Source of the DNA: Cinnamomum chago
Taxonomy: Eukaryota > Streptophyta > Magnoliopsida > Laurales > Lauraceae
DNA: 64,000 bases
Direction: 5' to 3'
Assembly: GCA_038049695.1 (NCBI GenBank)
Contig: CP142453.1
Coordinates: 21,518,001 to 21,582,000 of the forward strand
Shown here: in pieces, positions 10,486 to 21,600 of the stretch
Layout of the letters: every line of letters starts with the position of its first letter
How positions within the stretch are numbered: the stretch's first letter is position 1
Made by a program: the position numbers and the translations under genes
The notes under the pieces: model-generated
Seen by the model: the letters and a program-made list of their open reading frames with translations, nothing else
What the model was told of the DNA's origin: nothing
The model's database searches: none

Positions 10486-12487
10486 CTGCCAAAAAAGATA
10501 ACAACTCCCCATCATTCAGCTCCCACCAACATGAGGTATCGACATTCAGGAGAAAAGAGAAGCATAAAATATCTATACAGCTGTACTGAAACTGCAATGC
10601 TACCAAGGTTTTTTTTTTTTTTTTTTTTTTGAATAATACAATACTACCAAATTAACTCCAGGAATGAACTCCAAATAGAAATTATTTCTATATATATATA
10701 TATTTGTCAAAGAGGTTATACTGGCAATTTCATAGACCATTGCTTCTATAAATATAAGCTTTGACAAGTCAATTTATGGATGAGTACATACTAGAAGAGG
10801 ATGCACTATAATGAATTAATTGAACTGGGGCAATGAGTGGTCCAAATTGAACCAAACTGTGTCGAACTAGATATTTAAATTGTTCATTAAAGTCAGTGAA
10901 CCCAAGTTAAATTGGGTAGTGAAAAAAAAAATAAACCTAACAAATGAATTGGTGACCTATCACAGGTACAAAATTGTGAATTAAAAAAATCTGACTATGA
11001 CTCATTCAAATTGCAAACCAGTTAGCCATTCTGTGAACCAGTATATACAAAAAACATGCCGCAAGTAAATTAACAATAGTGCAGTCCCCTCCTACCAAGA
11101 TTACTTTCCATTTCCAGCTCAATTGAAAAGTTGTTAGGACTCTCAAATTTCAGGGAGACCTTACAAAACCTCAAAATGAAAAGACTGTTGCTTGGCTCTC
11201 CATATCACCCCAAACCCCCCCCCCCCCCAAACTATTACCTTTCCCTTTGTCTTTCACACTTTTTTATTACAGGGTCTTTATGAGGAAGGTGAAGAACTCA
11301 TGAGTCAGAGAGAACACGAGAGTTCGGGCACTTGGGAACTACGAAGAGCCCCCAACCTAAAGGGTCCCAATGATCCAATAGGACCCTCAAGGACTTAATA
11401 CAGTTTTGATATTAGGTCACTTCCCAAGCCATATGGATCGAGTCAGCCATGTTTATCATTCATAGGAATTGAGGCAATCCTACAAACAACCCCTTTTTTT
11501 TCTCCTTCATGTAGTCATTAAGGCATGCCAATGATTTTGCTCTGACAAATGACAAGGATGAAGAACGAAAAGGCTATCAAAAATTGAAGAAAGACTGCAA
11601 CAGCTGGAAACAAAGGGCACTGTATGTTGCTGTCCTTGCAGCCAAACCAGACACTACAGCAGATTGCAAAATCAAGATGGTGGGGTCAAAGATAATGAGC
11701 AGTAACTATCGTTGGGACAATAAACCAGAAAATGTCTAGCAAAAGCAAGATTTTGAGTGGGGTATATGCTATAATCTACAATGTGAGGCAGAGTACTTAA
11801 AATAGATATAATCAGCAGCTAAACTAATTGCCTCCATACTTTGGCTACAAAAGAAGATTGCAAGTAACATTCACATTGATGGGGACTGTCTTTACTCATG
11901 AAACCGCATTGCAAGCCAATATGGGTAACTGTTAATTAGATGAGGTATGGGCCCTTCCAAGCGCAGTTGCATTTATGTAAAAATTCAACTACATTAGGCA
12001 AATGTTATCAAATCTATGGGTGGGTTTTTATATGAGAGAGTATAGTTTGAGATGCCCCTTGTGAGATGAGAATACATCAAAATGTCTGATTGATGCACCT
12101 GTTTCCCACAGGGTGAAATTTGGGTTATAACTACTGCCTCTTTTCGCATTTTCTTCACACGATAAAACCCTAAAATTTCAGCAAATAGGAAACACACAAC
12201 AATCTCCAGTACAAAAGGGTTCATCCAAACCCACAAGAACGAAGATTGCTCTATCAAACTCAAATTCAAAGAAAATTAACTGTTTCAGCAAACACTTTCT
12301 TCAAAAAACCAACAGTTTTTCCTATTTGATTCTTAATCAGAACCTGTTTGGGAATAAAAAGAAAAAACCAGTCTTTTTAATCGAAGCGAGTTACAATCAT
12401 TACATCAGAGATCGGAATCATTCAATCAAAGATGGGTTTTGCAGGAAATGGGTTTTTTGAGGTGATTAAGCAGTTAAAATCACTTAC

Positions 12488-12677
12488 TGATAATAGCGGG
12501 ATTGTAATCAGCTCTCTTGGTTTTGGCATTGGTGAAGGCCTCCAACGAGAGGCCTTTTCCGCCCAAACGCTGCCTATTTCGCTTTCTTCTGTCAAAATTG
12601 TAAGTATTCCCGGTCGATTCGCCTTTGCTTTTTCCATTGAAATCGTTGGTTTGGTGCTGCAGTGGCCGTTTCTTCAT
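12488..12677 (-). pseudogene. Captured first exon resembling a plant rRNA-processing (FYV7/CCDC59-like) gene
   Basis: An open minus-strand exon starts at an ATG (12677) with MKKRPLQHQTND. It is strongly basic, contains RLGGKGLSLEAF and then NPAII, and ends at a consensus donor CAG|GTAAGT (12488). The layout resembles the N-terminus of small basic rRNA-processing proteins of the FYV7/CCDC59 type; that assignment is from memory and tentative. Just upstream, 12716-12724 reads AAACCCTAG, a telo-box typical of promoters or leaders of ribosome-biogenesis genes. Later exons of such a gene were not found, so this looks like a captured promoter plus exon 1. The opposite-strand frame is a shadow. Confidence 0.5.
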
Positions 12678-12715
12678 ATCTGAAAGGAGGAGGCTGGCTG
12701 ATGGAGACCAACACG

Positions 12716-12724
12716 AAACCCTAG
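12716..12724 (-). promoter_or_regulatory. Telo-box (AAACCCTAG)
   Basis: This 9-bp motif lies about 40 bp upstream of the captured ATG. Telo-boxes occur in 5' regions of plant ribosomal and ribosome-biogenesis genes. Here it may have been carried in with the captured exon and could drive minus-strand transcription of the CACTA interior. That role is inferred. Confidence 0.4.
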
Positions 12725-12892
12725 CTTTCTAGGAGAGGAATTATGTAGGTTGCAATTCTCATGTGGGTCCCGGTATAAGATTATTTTCAAGGCCGTTTGG
12801 TTGTAAGAATTTTTAAAATTGAGACCCATATAATTTCAAATTTCCAAATGCTATCTCCACGTGAAATTTAGACGTTGTAATATTATTTTAAA

Positions 12893-13272
12893 GAGCAAGG
12901 CTCTCCTAAGCTCAAGCTTAGGACAAGAATTTCGTAAGCTCATGCTTGTGGGGCCCACCCTTGGTCCATCCAAATGGACCAAACACATGACTTCCCTAAA
13001 TTACACATGTCCACCAACTTTCGGTCAGATCTGAATTTATTGGACCGTTGGATTGACTATGTATCAATCTAAATGGACCGTTGACCATTAAACTTTTGGG
13101 CCCATATGGAGATTATATAAATTGCATTTAGGGCTGATTTTTTGTAGAGAGGAAGATCCAAGGGAGTCCTTGAAATCCCCCCCAACCCCATCTCCATTTG
13201 GGTCCCCAGGTGGGCCCCACCACACACTTGAGCTTACCTTATTCTAAGCTTGAGCTTAGGAGAGCTGGCCCC
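12893..13272. mobile_element. MULE-type MITE, 380 bp, 9-bp TSD TATTTTAAA
   Basis: Inverted termini share GCTCTCCTAAGCTCAAGCTT. The exact 9-bp flank TATTTTAAA occurs at 12884-12892 and 13273-13281, the length made by Mutator-like transposases. There is no coding region. It is nested inside the CACTA element, near that element's right end. Confidence 0.88.
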
Positions 13273-13346
13273 TATTTTAAATTACTATATTAATAATGCA
13301 TTATATATAATTTGTTTCTCAATATTATAAAAGTTTTGTTCCATAA

Positions 13347-13482
13347 GTCTGAGAAAAGTGACACAACAAACCTCCTCCTCTTTTACTACTCCTCTAAAGT
13401 GACACATCAGACCATAAGTTTGAGAAAAGTGACACAACAAACCTCCTCCTCGTTTACTACTCCTCTAAAGTGACACATCAGA
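13347..13482. repeat. 68-bp tandem repeat (two units), CACTA subterminal region
   Basis: Two nearly identical units each contain two AAAGTGACAC-type motifs, the presumed transposase-binding subterminal repeat of this CACTA element. Confidence 0.8.
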
Positions 13483-13568
13483 CCATACTGTGTCACTTTA
13501 TTGTAAAAGCGACACAAAAATTCAATTTAAAAGCGAGACTAAAAGTCTTTTTTTTTTTTGTAGTGAGA

Positions 13569-13957
13569 GCTTTTATAATGTCGGTGAATGTTGATAGAAT
13601 TAAACAGTATCTCCCTATTTCAACGAAATAGGGGATCCAGACTTATATGTTTTGACAATAGTAAGTTTCGTTCATTAGGGCCATTACTTCAGTACAACGA
13701 TAAAAGTCTTGAGTCTCATGCATGCGTGATAACACATGTTCGAGACATGCAACAGCAACTTTGTGCAATATTGCCAAAGATTATATATGTTTCCGATATG
13801 CACTGGATAATAAAAAACAATGGCCTTTAAGTTTTCGTTCATTGCATTTCCTGGTTTTGCTAAAATTCCCTTGCAATCAACTAAGCTTATCCACCCTAAT
13901 GCCAAATGGGTTTTGAATAATCGCAGCAATGGATGCCCATGAGCTCCATTATGGAAG
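13569..13957. other. Unassigned DNA
   Basis: Overlapping short frames on both strands carry no family signature. I see nothing else here. Confidence 0.4.
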
Positions 13958-13965
13958 GGCTAGAC

Positions 13966-15276
13966 TAGGGTTGTCAAAGGGCCGGGCTGCGCCGGGCCTC
14001 GGGTTGTCTTAGCCCTACCCTCAATATATATGCAGGGCCAGGCTTGAGCGGGCCAAAACCCTCGAAGGACCTTCACTATCGAGGCCCTTGCCATACCCTC
14101 AAGGGCCCGGGCCGGGCTTAGGGCTTCAAAATAAGAAAACAATTTTTTTTTTAACATTGTTACGAGATTTTGAGTGTGATCGAGCGTTATTTTGTCTAAC
14201 TCCACTTGCAAAGAAACCTTTAAGAAAACATCCGTTATCTTGTTTAATCTCAATTACAAACAAACCATTAAGAAAACATTAGGAGAATATTACTCATCTC
14301 TATAGACTTTCTTTTATTGGATAAAGTCATGTATGCTTTGGCGACTTGAGTTGGGTTCTAAACATATGATTTTATTTATTTTGACAAAGAAAGAAAATTG
14401 TTAAAGAGTATGATCTATTTCACACTTTTAATATGACTTTCATATGAATCTCTACATATGAAATCATTCCAGCAGTGTCTTTTCTTTTGGAGTTTTAAAC
14501 CATTCACACTCACCTACCTTTATCAATTGACATTATTTTTAATTAAACACTGATATAATTGTTATGCATTCTTGGATTTCAATTACAAAAATAAATACCC
14601 TTAAAAGATACTATTAGTTGAAACTTTTAAGACTTGAGAGTTATAATTATCTAATTAAAATGATATTTAGATCACCCCATATCTTTAAAGTTCCATGCGC
14701 ATACAAACTAATTCTACGAATTGGTTGGCATCCCAAGCAACTCTATATATGAAAAAGTATATCGTTATTAATAGAAATGAGTACACCCCCTTTTGCAATA
14801 ACAATGATTTATAAAATTAATATAAAATACCTAAATAAGAAGCAATAAAACTAGAAGAAGGGGATTAGAAGCAACCATGCAACACTTATTAATTATTTAT
14901 TAAGTACAATACATAACTTAAGTAATTAAATATAGATGAAATAAACCAAGTATGTATGTATGTATGAGTTTTTAGGATATTTTCCAATGGGTAAGTGGGT
15001 ATGAAATTGCCTTCATGTCTCCCATATTACTACAAAGTGACTATGATAAGTGCATTTTAGTATGTATTTACATATATGTATATATTGTATATAAAATAAA
15101 TAAAAGTAAGAGGGCTGGGGCCGGGCTAGTACTGTCTAAGCCCGGCCCTCAAATCTCAGGGCTTGCAAAAAAATGTCTGGCCCTAGGACTTCTCATCGGA
15201 AACAAAAGTCCTCATTTTAAAGGCCTTTTGAGGGCCGGGCCGGGCCCCCTTTCTCAGGGCCATATTGACAGGCCTA
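13966..15276. mobile_element. Non-autonomous hAT element, 1311 bp, TSD GGCTAGAC
   Basis: The left end TAGGGTTGTCAAAGGGCC pairs with the right end, which reads TAGGCCTGTCAATATGGCC from the other strand. The exact 8-bp flank GGCTAGAC occurs at 13958-13965 and 15277-15284. As in the 4794-6010 element, the subterminal regions are dense in GGGCCGGGC motifs. The AT-rich interior has no transposase. Confidence 0.92.
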
Positions 15277-15479
15277 GGCTAGACCATGTTCAAGTGTTTT
15301 GAGGGCTTAATTAATCGAGTTTGGGCTTTCTTATTTTGGGTTTTTGGTTATGGGAGGGTTTTTGACAAAGGTACGGGGTTGGAGATTAATAGGCATAGTT
15401 GCTCGATTGGGCTAGGTCGATTTTGAGTTTCCTTCAAAATCGCATTGGGCCCATGGCCCACGCCCCACATGCCTACAAG

Positions 15480-16980
15480 AAGTGCCCCATGTCTTAAAGG
15501 GCGGAAATTTCGACCTGTCTCCTTGTTTCGACCTCAACCGGACAGCCCCCTGTTGGCGTGCGTCTTCCTTCGACGGGGCACGAAGCTATCTCTCGCGCTT
15601 CTCGTCGGATGTCTAGGAGTATGATGATCTTTCGCCTTCAGGTAAATCTCGCTTTCCCTCTTTCTCTGTCGCCCTCACTCTTCTTTCTCTATTTTTAAAT
15701 TTTAATGGTTACTTCTATGTCACCTCTCTCTCCCTCTCCCCCAATTTTCTTTGATTTTGATTCATTATTTTAGGCATTTCATTCATTGTTTTAGGCGCTG
15801 CACAAAGAAATTAGGGTTCTCAGTTATGTTTGTTTGATTTCTATTTCATTGTTAGGGTTTGGGCTTTTTATATATATTTTATTTAGGGCTTTTTATCTGT
15901 GATATTCTTTGTTACATTACTTGATTTTAGGGTTGTTTTGATTTATGATATTCTTTGTTACGTAGTATTGTTTATTTTAATTCGATAAAGAGTTGGTTCA
16001 ACCCATCCCCGAGGGTTAGCGTAGTTAATTGATACTATGAGGTTACAACCTCACGTTCTCTCCCTGGCCCATTTGCCCGGACAAATGTTGAAAAAAAAAA
16101 AAGGGGGGGGACAGTCTATTTGAAGTAACTCGAATAAGATGATACAGGTGCAAATGTGCAATCCTATTATCTCTCTATTATAACATCCTTCAGATTTGAA
16201 TAATCTTTGTTTTGTGGAAGAGAAAAGGTGAATATGAATTTATGGAGAAATGATAATAGAACTAAGAGATATGGATGACTGGATGAGTAAATTGGCATTG
16301 GGTCCAATATATGATCGCCGCAGATAAGCTGAAGTAAACCACCCCTTAAATAGTGACTAGCTCAATTATTACTCAAAACGAAGTAACAATGGCCTGAGTC
16401 TAGTGACTCAGCTCATCTAGAAATCTGAAGTTTGAAGTTTTAGTGAAAACTTAAAGAGTTCAAGACTCGATGAGAACTCAACAGTTCAGGATCAGTTTCA
16501 TTTCTTTTTCAATGGCCTCTTCTTCTTCTTACCCAAAACACTTAATATATTTTTTCATTTTCAAGAGCAAGTATTCTTTAATTGTCTTGTTCAATGTTTA
16601 ATCTTTAACCACTTATTTCTTCTTCTTCTTTTTCTTTTTAAAAACTTTTTTCTTGGCCCGGAATATGATGTTTATGATTATGCTGATAATGTTCATGTAT
16701 AAATACAGGTGCTCTCATTTGGATTCATATGTTAATGGAATTGTTTGGAGCTTAAGGAAAGAATAAAGAGGTACTAATTTTTACATGCTAATGTGTATTT
16801 TTTCTTTAGAGTTTCTTTATTATTGTTGCAGTTTGCTTGTCAATCGATGTGCTAATTTCTTGAGGATTCGTGATTTGGGTGTTATAGTTTAAAAGTTTAT
16901 TTACAAATTAGGTGTTAGTAGTAAGATTCCTTATAAAAATAAAAAATTGTTTAAAATCATGTCTTTAACCTATGCTATAA
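15480..16980 (+). other. Probable leader and intron of the hAT transposase pseudogene
   Basis: A pyrimidine-rich stretch with a possible donor (CAG|GTAAAT near 15640) precedes 1.3 kb of AT-rich non-coding DNA and then the coding remnant at 17042. This fits the intron-containing leader of TTF-finger hAT genes, but the terminal repeats of the parent element were not located. Confidence 0.3.
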
Positions 16981-17041
16981 ATGGTGATTATTGGTGGTTG
17001 GCGAGGATTTTGATGTAATTGATCTTATCTTTGAATCGGAT

Positions 17042-18310
17042 ATGGAAAAATATTACAAAAAGCAATCTGCTACCAATCCACCGTTTCCGACTCTAGAGAA
17101 TGATAAGAATGATGAAATGCCATCATCCTTGAAGAAAAGGCGTGTAGAAGTTAACTTGACAGATCTTTCCGTAGATCCTGGGTCACAGAATCCAATCTCA
17201 AGCTATATCATACGGATAGGGACCAAGTTCGAATAGCGTTTCTACAAAAAGGCCTTGTCAGCCTCGTGACCATAAGTTTCCTTATACGGGGTGTGGACAA
17301 GATAAGAGGCTATTTAATCCTATTTGGTTTAAGGATTACGGTAGTTGGTTGGAGTACAACATAGAAAAAGATGCTGCATTTTGCCTTTGTTGTTATCTTT
17401 TTGGAGGGGAAATGCGTTATGTTGCTTTTATAACTCAAGGGTTTAAAAGTTGGAAGAAAAAAGAAAGAACTGACCGAATAGTGTTCATAATCAAGCATAT
17501 GAGAAGTGTCAGAACTTATTGAATGAAGAGCAACACATTGAGACTATTATTGTCAAGCAATCAAGTCAAGCTCGAACAGATTATCGAATCTGGCTTGAAG
17601 GCAACACTTGCTTCTATTCGATTTCTTCTACAAAGGATTGCCTTTTCGTGGTCATGATGAATCTGAAGACTCAAACAATATGGGTAACTTCCTTGAGCTT
17701 TTGCAAGTACTTGCCAATCAAAATGAATCTATTAAAAGAGTCGTATTGGAAAATGCTCCTGAGAATATGAAATTAACCTCCCTTAAGATTCAAAAAGACA
17801 TTGTGAATGTGGCTGCCACAGAAACCGCTCAGGCTATCATTTACGAGCTTGGAGATGCACCATTTGCCCTTTTAGTGGATGAATTTAGGGATATTTCTAT
17901 TAAAGAGCAAATGACTGTTGTTATACTTAATTGCTATGTGGATAAACGGAGATGTGTGATTGGTTTTTAGCCATAGAACATGTTACAAACACTAAAGCTC
18001 GATCACTTAAAATGGCCATCTATTTTACAGGCATGGATTGAGCATCTCAAGTTTCCGTGAGCAAGGTTATGATGGGGCTGCTAATATGAAGGGTGAGTTT
18101 AATGGCCTCCAAAGGCTCATTCAGAATGAGAATTCAACTGCATTCTATGTTCATTGTTTTGCACATCAGCTTCAGTTGACACTCGTTGCTATTGCAAAAG
18201 ATAACAAACCAATCGCCGCTTTCTTCGACTTGGCTTCTATGGTGTTGAACGTTGCTGGAGGCTGTTGCAAACGCCATGACATGCTCCAAAATATACAATC
18301 AAGGACTTAG
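17042..18310 (+). pseudogene. hAT transposase remnant, TTF zinc finger / DUF4371 (ZMYM1-like)
   Basis: From the ATG at 17042 (MEKYYKKQS) the broken frames follow the plant zinc-finger MYM type 1-like / TTF-finger hAT proteins. They have an N-terminal SDPG-type segment, a TTF finger with AAFCLCCYLF at about 17375-17402, DUF4371 segments (about 17519-17970) including FRGHDESEDSN, and the QGYDGAANMKGEFNGLQ and YVHCFAHQLQL motifs at 18062-18178. Frame breaks include two extra bases near 17204, one missing base near 17252, and further breaks near 17520 and 17970. Similarity ends abruptly at about 18307, so the C-terminal hAT dimerisation domain is missing. It is a truncated dead transposase, not a host gene. 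Confidence 0.85.
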
Positions 18311-20948
18311 GATGGATTGTAAGACTCCTTGATTTGTGTGTAATTGATTGTGGTTTCGTTTAATGTTTATTCCTTTAATTGTGATCTATGTGTCTTGGGC
18401 ATGTTTCCTTATTATTGGTATTTGTGTCAATTGTGAGAACTTAGATGGACTTAGGATCCCCATTGTGTATTGTTATTGGATTTAGTTCATTTAGCCATTT
18501 GGTTACTATTGTTGGGGTTCATTGTGTTGTTGTGGCTAGGTGGCTTTGATTGTAAAGCTTTGAGAGGGTTACTTAAGATATTGGCTCTGATAGATTGAGA
18601 GTAATTTCTCGTTCGTTTGATGAATCTTGTTCACGCAAGAGAAGCCGAGCCCAACACTTAGTTTATTGATAGTATTCTTTGAGTTAGGCACCACTCGGTT
18701 GTTAACGTCTGACACAACTGGGGCACCTTTGTGGAAGAATCTTTTTTTATGCGATCTGCAGATTGTTTTTCTTAGCGGTTGTACACCATTGGGTACCGCA
18801 AAGAGGGCTTTGATACTTGTTTCCCTGATACCGTATTGGCTTGCATATTCTGTGCAAGCATTGGCTGGGCTCTTATCCCACGCATATTCTCTACCATAAC
18901 TCTGTTAGAGAACAAGAGGGCAGTGATACTATCCTGTAACAATGATATCATCCCATGGTGAATTAACTTATCTGGTTTTGCCTGTTTGTTAGGATATTAA
19001 TTTTTAGCTTATTGTCTGTCTAATTATGAAATTGTCTTTATTCATCACACTATTGCCTAGATATTTGCCTTTATTACTCATTTGATCACATTGTCATTAC
19101 TCCATTTGATGCTTCATATCTTGCCATCTATACTTATTTATCTACTAGCTATTGTAGTATGATTATACTACTCTCGATGCTTAGGTACCGAGCCTAGAGG
19201 CATTCAAAAGGATCGACTTGATGAGTTCCACAAGTAGTGTGCGGACAACATTGTCTAAGTCGTCATGACCACGCACTCGAAAGCCTCCTCGATAGCACTA
19301 GGGATAGTTCTTTTTTATATCTTTTGTTGGCTTAAGTTTTTGTTGTTAGCCATGTAAGTAAAAATACTTTTGTCATATTTTGTTTAACTTTAACTATAGT
19401 AATGGGAATCCGTGCATTGCTTCTTGAATGTTTCAGTAATTATTACCATCCACTAATTTATGTGATAATGAAGCTTTGCTATAGTTGTTTGTGAACCAAG
19501 GAAATGTTTACACCTCACTGTGGACTTTGATCCTTAGGGGCATTGATTGGAGGCCTCGCTATGCATTTGTTGGGAAAATTTTTAATTGGCCCCTAATCTC
19601 ACGCACCCGGTTTATGGGGACGTGACATAAAATGATAGTGAAATCCATGAACTCCTTTAAGACAAAAGCCCACTTCCCCACTTGCCATTTGACTTGTACA
19701 ACCACATAATCACAAGCCCTTTTTGTTTACAAAAACCAGTTGAAAATATTGTTGTTAGGGATTTATTTTTTCTTGATGTACTTGTTTCTGAGGTACTTCC
19801 CTTGCATAGAACAACCCCAAATCCAATTAAAAATTTTGTTAAAAACGACAAAAAATTCTTCTCCAAAGCACTTAAGATTTCTCTTGATCTATGGAAAATA
19901 AGAAATTATCTTTTATTAATATAAGAAACGATAAATTGGGCAATAACTACTATTGCTAAACCTGTTTTATATCTAAAAAATTAGACAATACTCTTGCAAG
20001 ATCTATTGTAAATCATGCCCCATAATTCCCAAAAATATCAAAGAGATTTAAAAAAAAAGATAGAAGCCACAAACCCATCCCAAATAGCATACAAATTGAT
20101 CAAAAAAATCCCACTATAAGTAACTACAGAACCAAAAAAAAAAAAAAACAAATGGTACTGATCCTTCAATCTACGAATCAAAAGAAGCTTGTAAGAACTA
20201 ATCAAAAGCATGTTCATATATTGCTAGTTCTAGAGCTATGATTGATGAGTAAAGAGATGAAATAAAAAATCCCATCATTCACATGTCCTCTTTCTGGGAA
20301 GGCCAAACTTTTGTATCAAAACCAAAACAACCCCAGGTTGGTGGGGCCAATTCCTCCACCAACCTCTGGAACGTGTATGGTGATGGTGGCTCAAATTATC
20401 ATTCGACCCACTTGATCAACAACTAACAAGTTTTCACTATCTAAAATGAGTGCACGTCTGTCAATCCAACGGTCTAGTCCATTCTGATGGGTGCTGAACT
20501 CGGGATTGGGTTTTATGGTCCATTCATATGAATCATTTTTTAGGCCCCATAATGTATTTTGGCAAACGGTGCTCACCTTTATTGTGAGCACTGATGCTTT
20601 GCAGAGGGAATTCCTTTAAAAAAAATCCCTACAGAATAATTTGCATAATAAAATATAGTGCAAGAAATGATGATTTTGCCCTTTTATTGTAGATAGAACA
20701 CGTCAAGCCTTTTTCCTCAAATCAAGAAACTCCCTCCTCTGTACTAGTTACCTCCATTAAAATTCTGGATTGATATAAAAAATCATTTTTAGAACAATCC
20801 TAGTACGTGGGAATTATGTTTTTATCCACTAAAAAATATTAAAACATCATATATAGCACACCTGTGTTTTCAAAGGATGAGATTGGGTACACATGCCTCC
20901 AGTTATGAGTGAGATGGATGAAGTAGATAATAGAAGACCACTATTCAC
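18311..20948. other. Unassigned repeat-like DNA
   Basis: I recognise no coding domain. Frames near 18627-18961 overlap each other and match nothing I know. A small hairpin GTGCTCAC/GTGAGCAC lies at 20569-20591. A short TA run lies at 20949-20970. Confidence 0.35.
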
Positions 20949-21096
20949 AGGATATATATATATATATATATTTATAACCCAGTGTATCTCCTGCCAAGTG
21001 CAGCCCAAGAGCCTTTGGTCCTGAGCTCGAGGGACACTCGATTCAGGACAAGCCTAAAACTAATCCCTAGGGGCACATGCAAACCCTCCTATCCAC

Positions 21097-21600
21097 TAGG
21101 GCTGAACAGAACCGGACAGTAGACCGGACTGGACCACAAAATTGGACCGAACCGGGCCGGATTTGAAAAACCGGTTAAATTCGGTCCGGTCCGGTCCAGA
21201 CCTTTTAAGAACCGGTCTGGACAGGACCGGACTGGATTAATAATAAATATTAACTCATTTGCAAAGTACTTGAATTAAGTAAGTCAGCAATGTTCAAAAT
21301 CATTAAGTAAGTCAGCAATGTTCAAGTCTTTAAATGAATTCACATTTTTTTTTTATCTTAACATGTGAGCTGAAAATGAAAAAAATAAAATAAAAGCTTA
21401 GGGGAAAAAAAAAAAAAACAAATGAAACCGGTCTGGATCACTTAAGTGGTCCAGACCGGACTGTTTTAGACCGGATTGGGACCGGACTGGACCACTTATA
21501 AGTGGTCCGGTCCGGTCCTCCCATTTAAGTACAACCGGAAATCCGGTCCGACCAGATTCCAGTCCAAAAATTGGACCGGATTTCCGGTTGTGCAGCCCTA
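21097..21600. mobile_element. hAT MITE, 504 bp, TSD CTATCCAC
   Basis: The left end TAGGGCTGAACAGAACCGGA pairs with the right end, which reads TAGGGCTGCACAACCGGAAA from the other strand. The exact 8-bp flank CTATCCAC occurs at 21089-21096 and 21601-21608. The interior is mostly repeats of GGTCCGGTCC and its complement, so each end can fold on itself. There is no coding region. Confidence 0.92.

Larger units (their letters stand above)
8086..13565 (-). mobile_element. CACTA (En/Spm) transposon, 5480 bp, carrying gene fragments
   Basis: The left terminus is CACTACAAAAAAAATGTCTT. The right terminus read from the other strand is CACTACAAAAAAAAAAAGAC followed by TTTTAGTCTCGC. The 3-bp flank AGA is present on both sides (8083-8085 and 13566-13568), the CACTA signature. 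The subterminal regions carry many copies of AAAGTGACAC or its complement, including a 68-bp tandem pair near 13347-13482. I see no TNPA- or TNPD-like transposase. Instead the minus strand carries, in order, a captured first exon (12677-12488), a helicase exon (10485-10407) and a Ulp1 protease domain (10353-9740). A MULE-type MITE is nested at 12893-13272. It looks non-autonomous. Confidence 0.93.
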
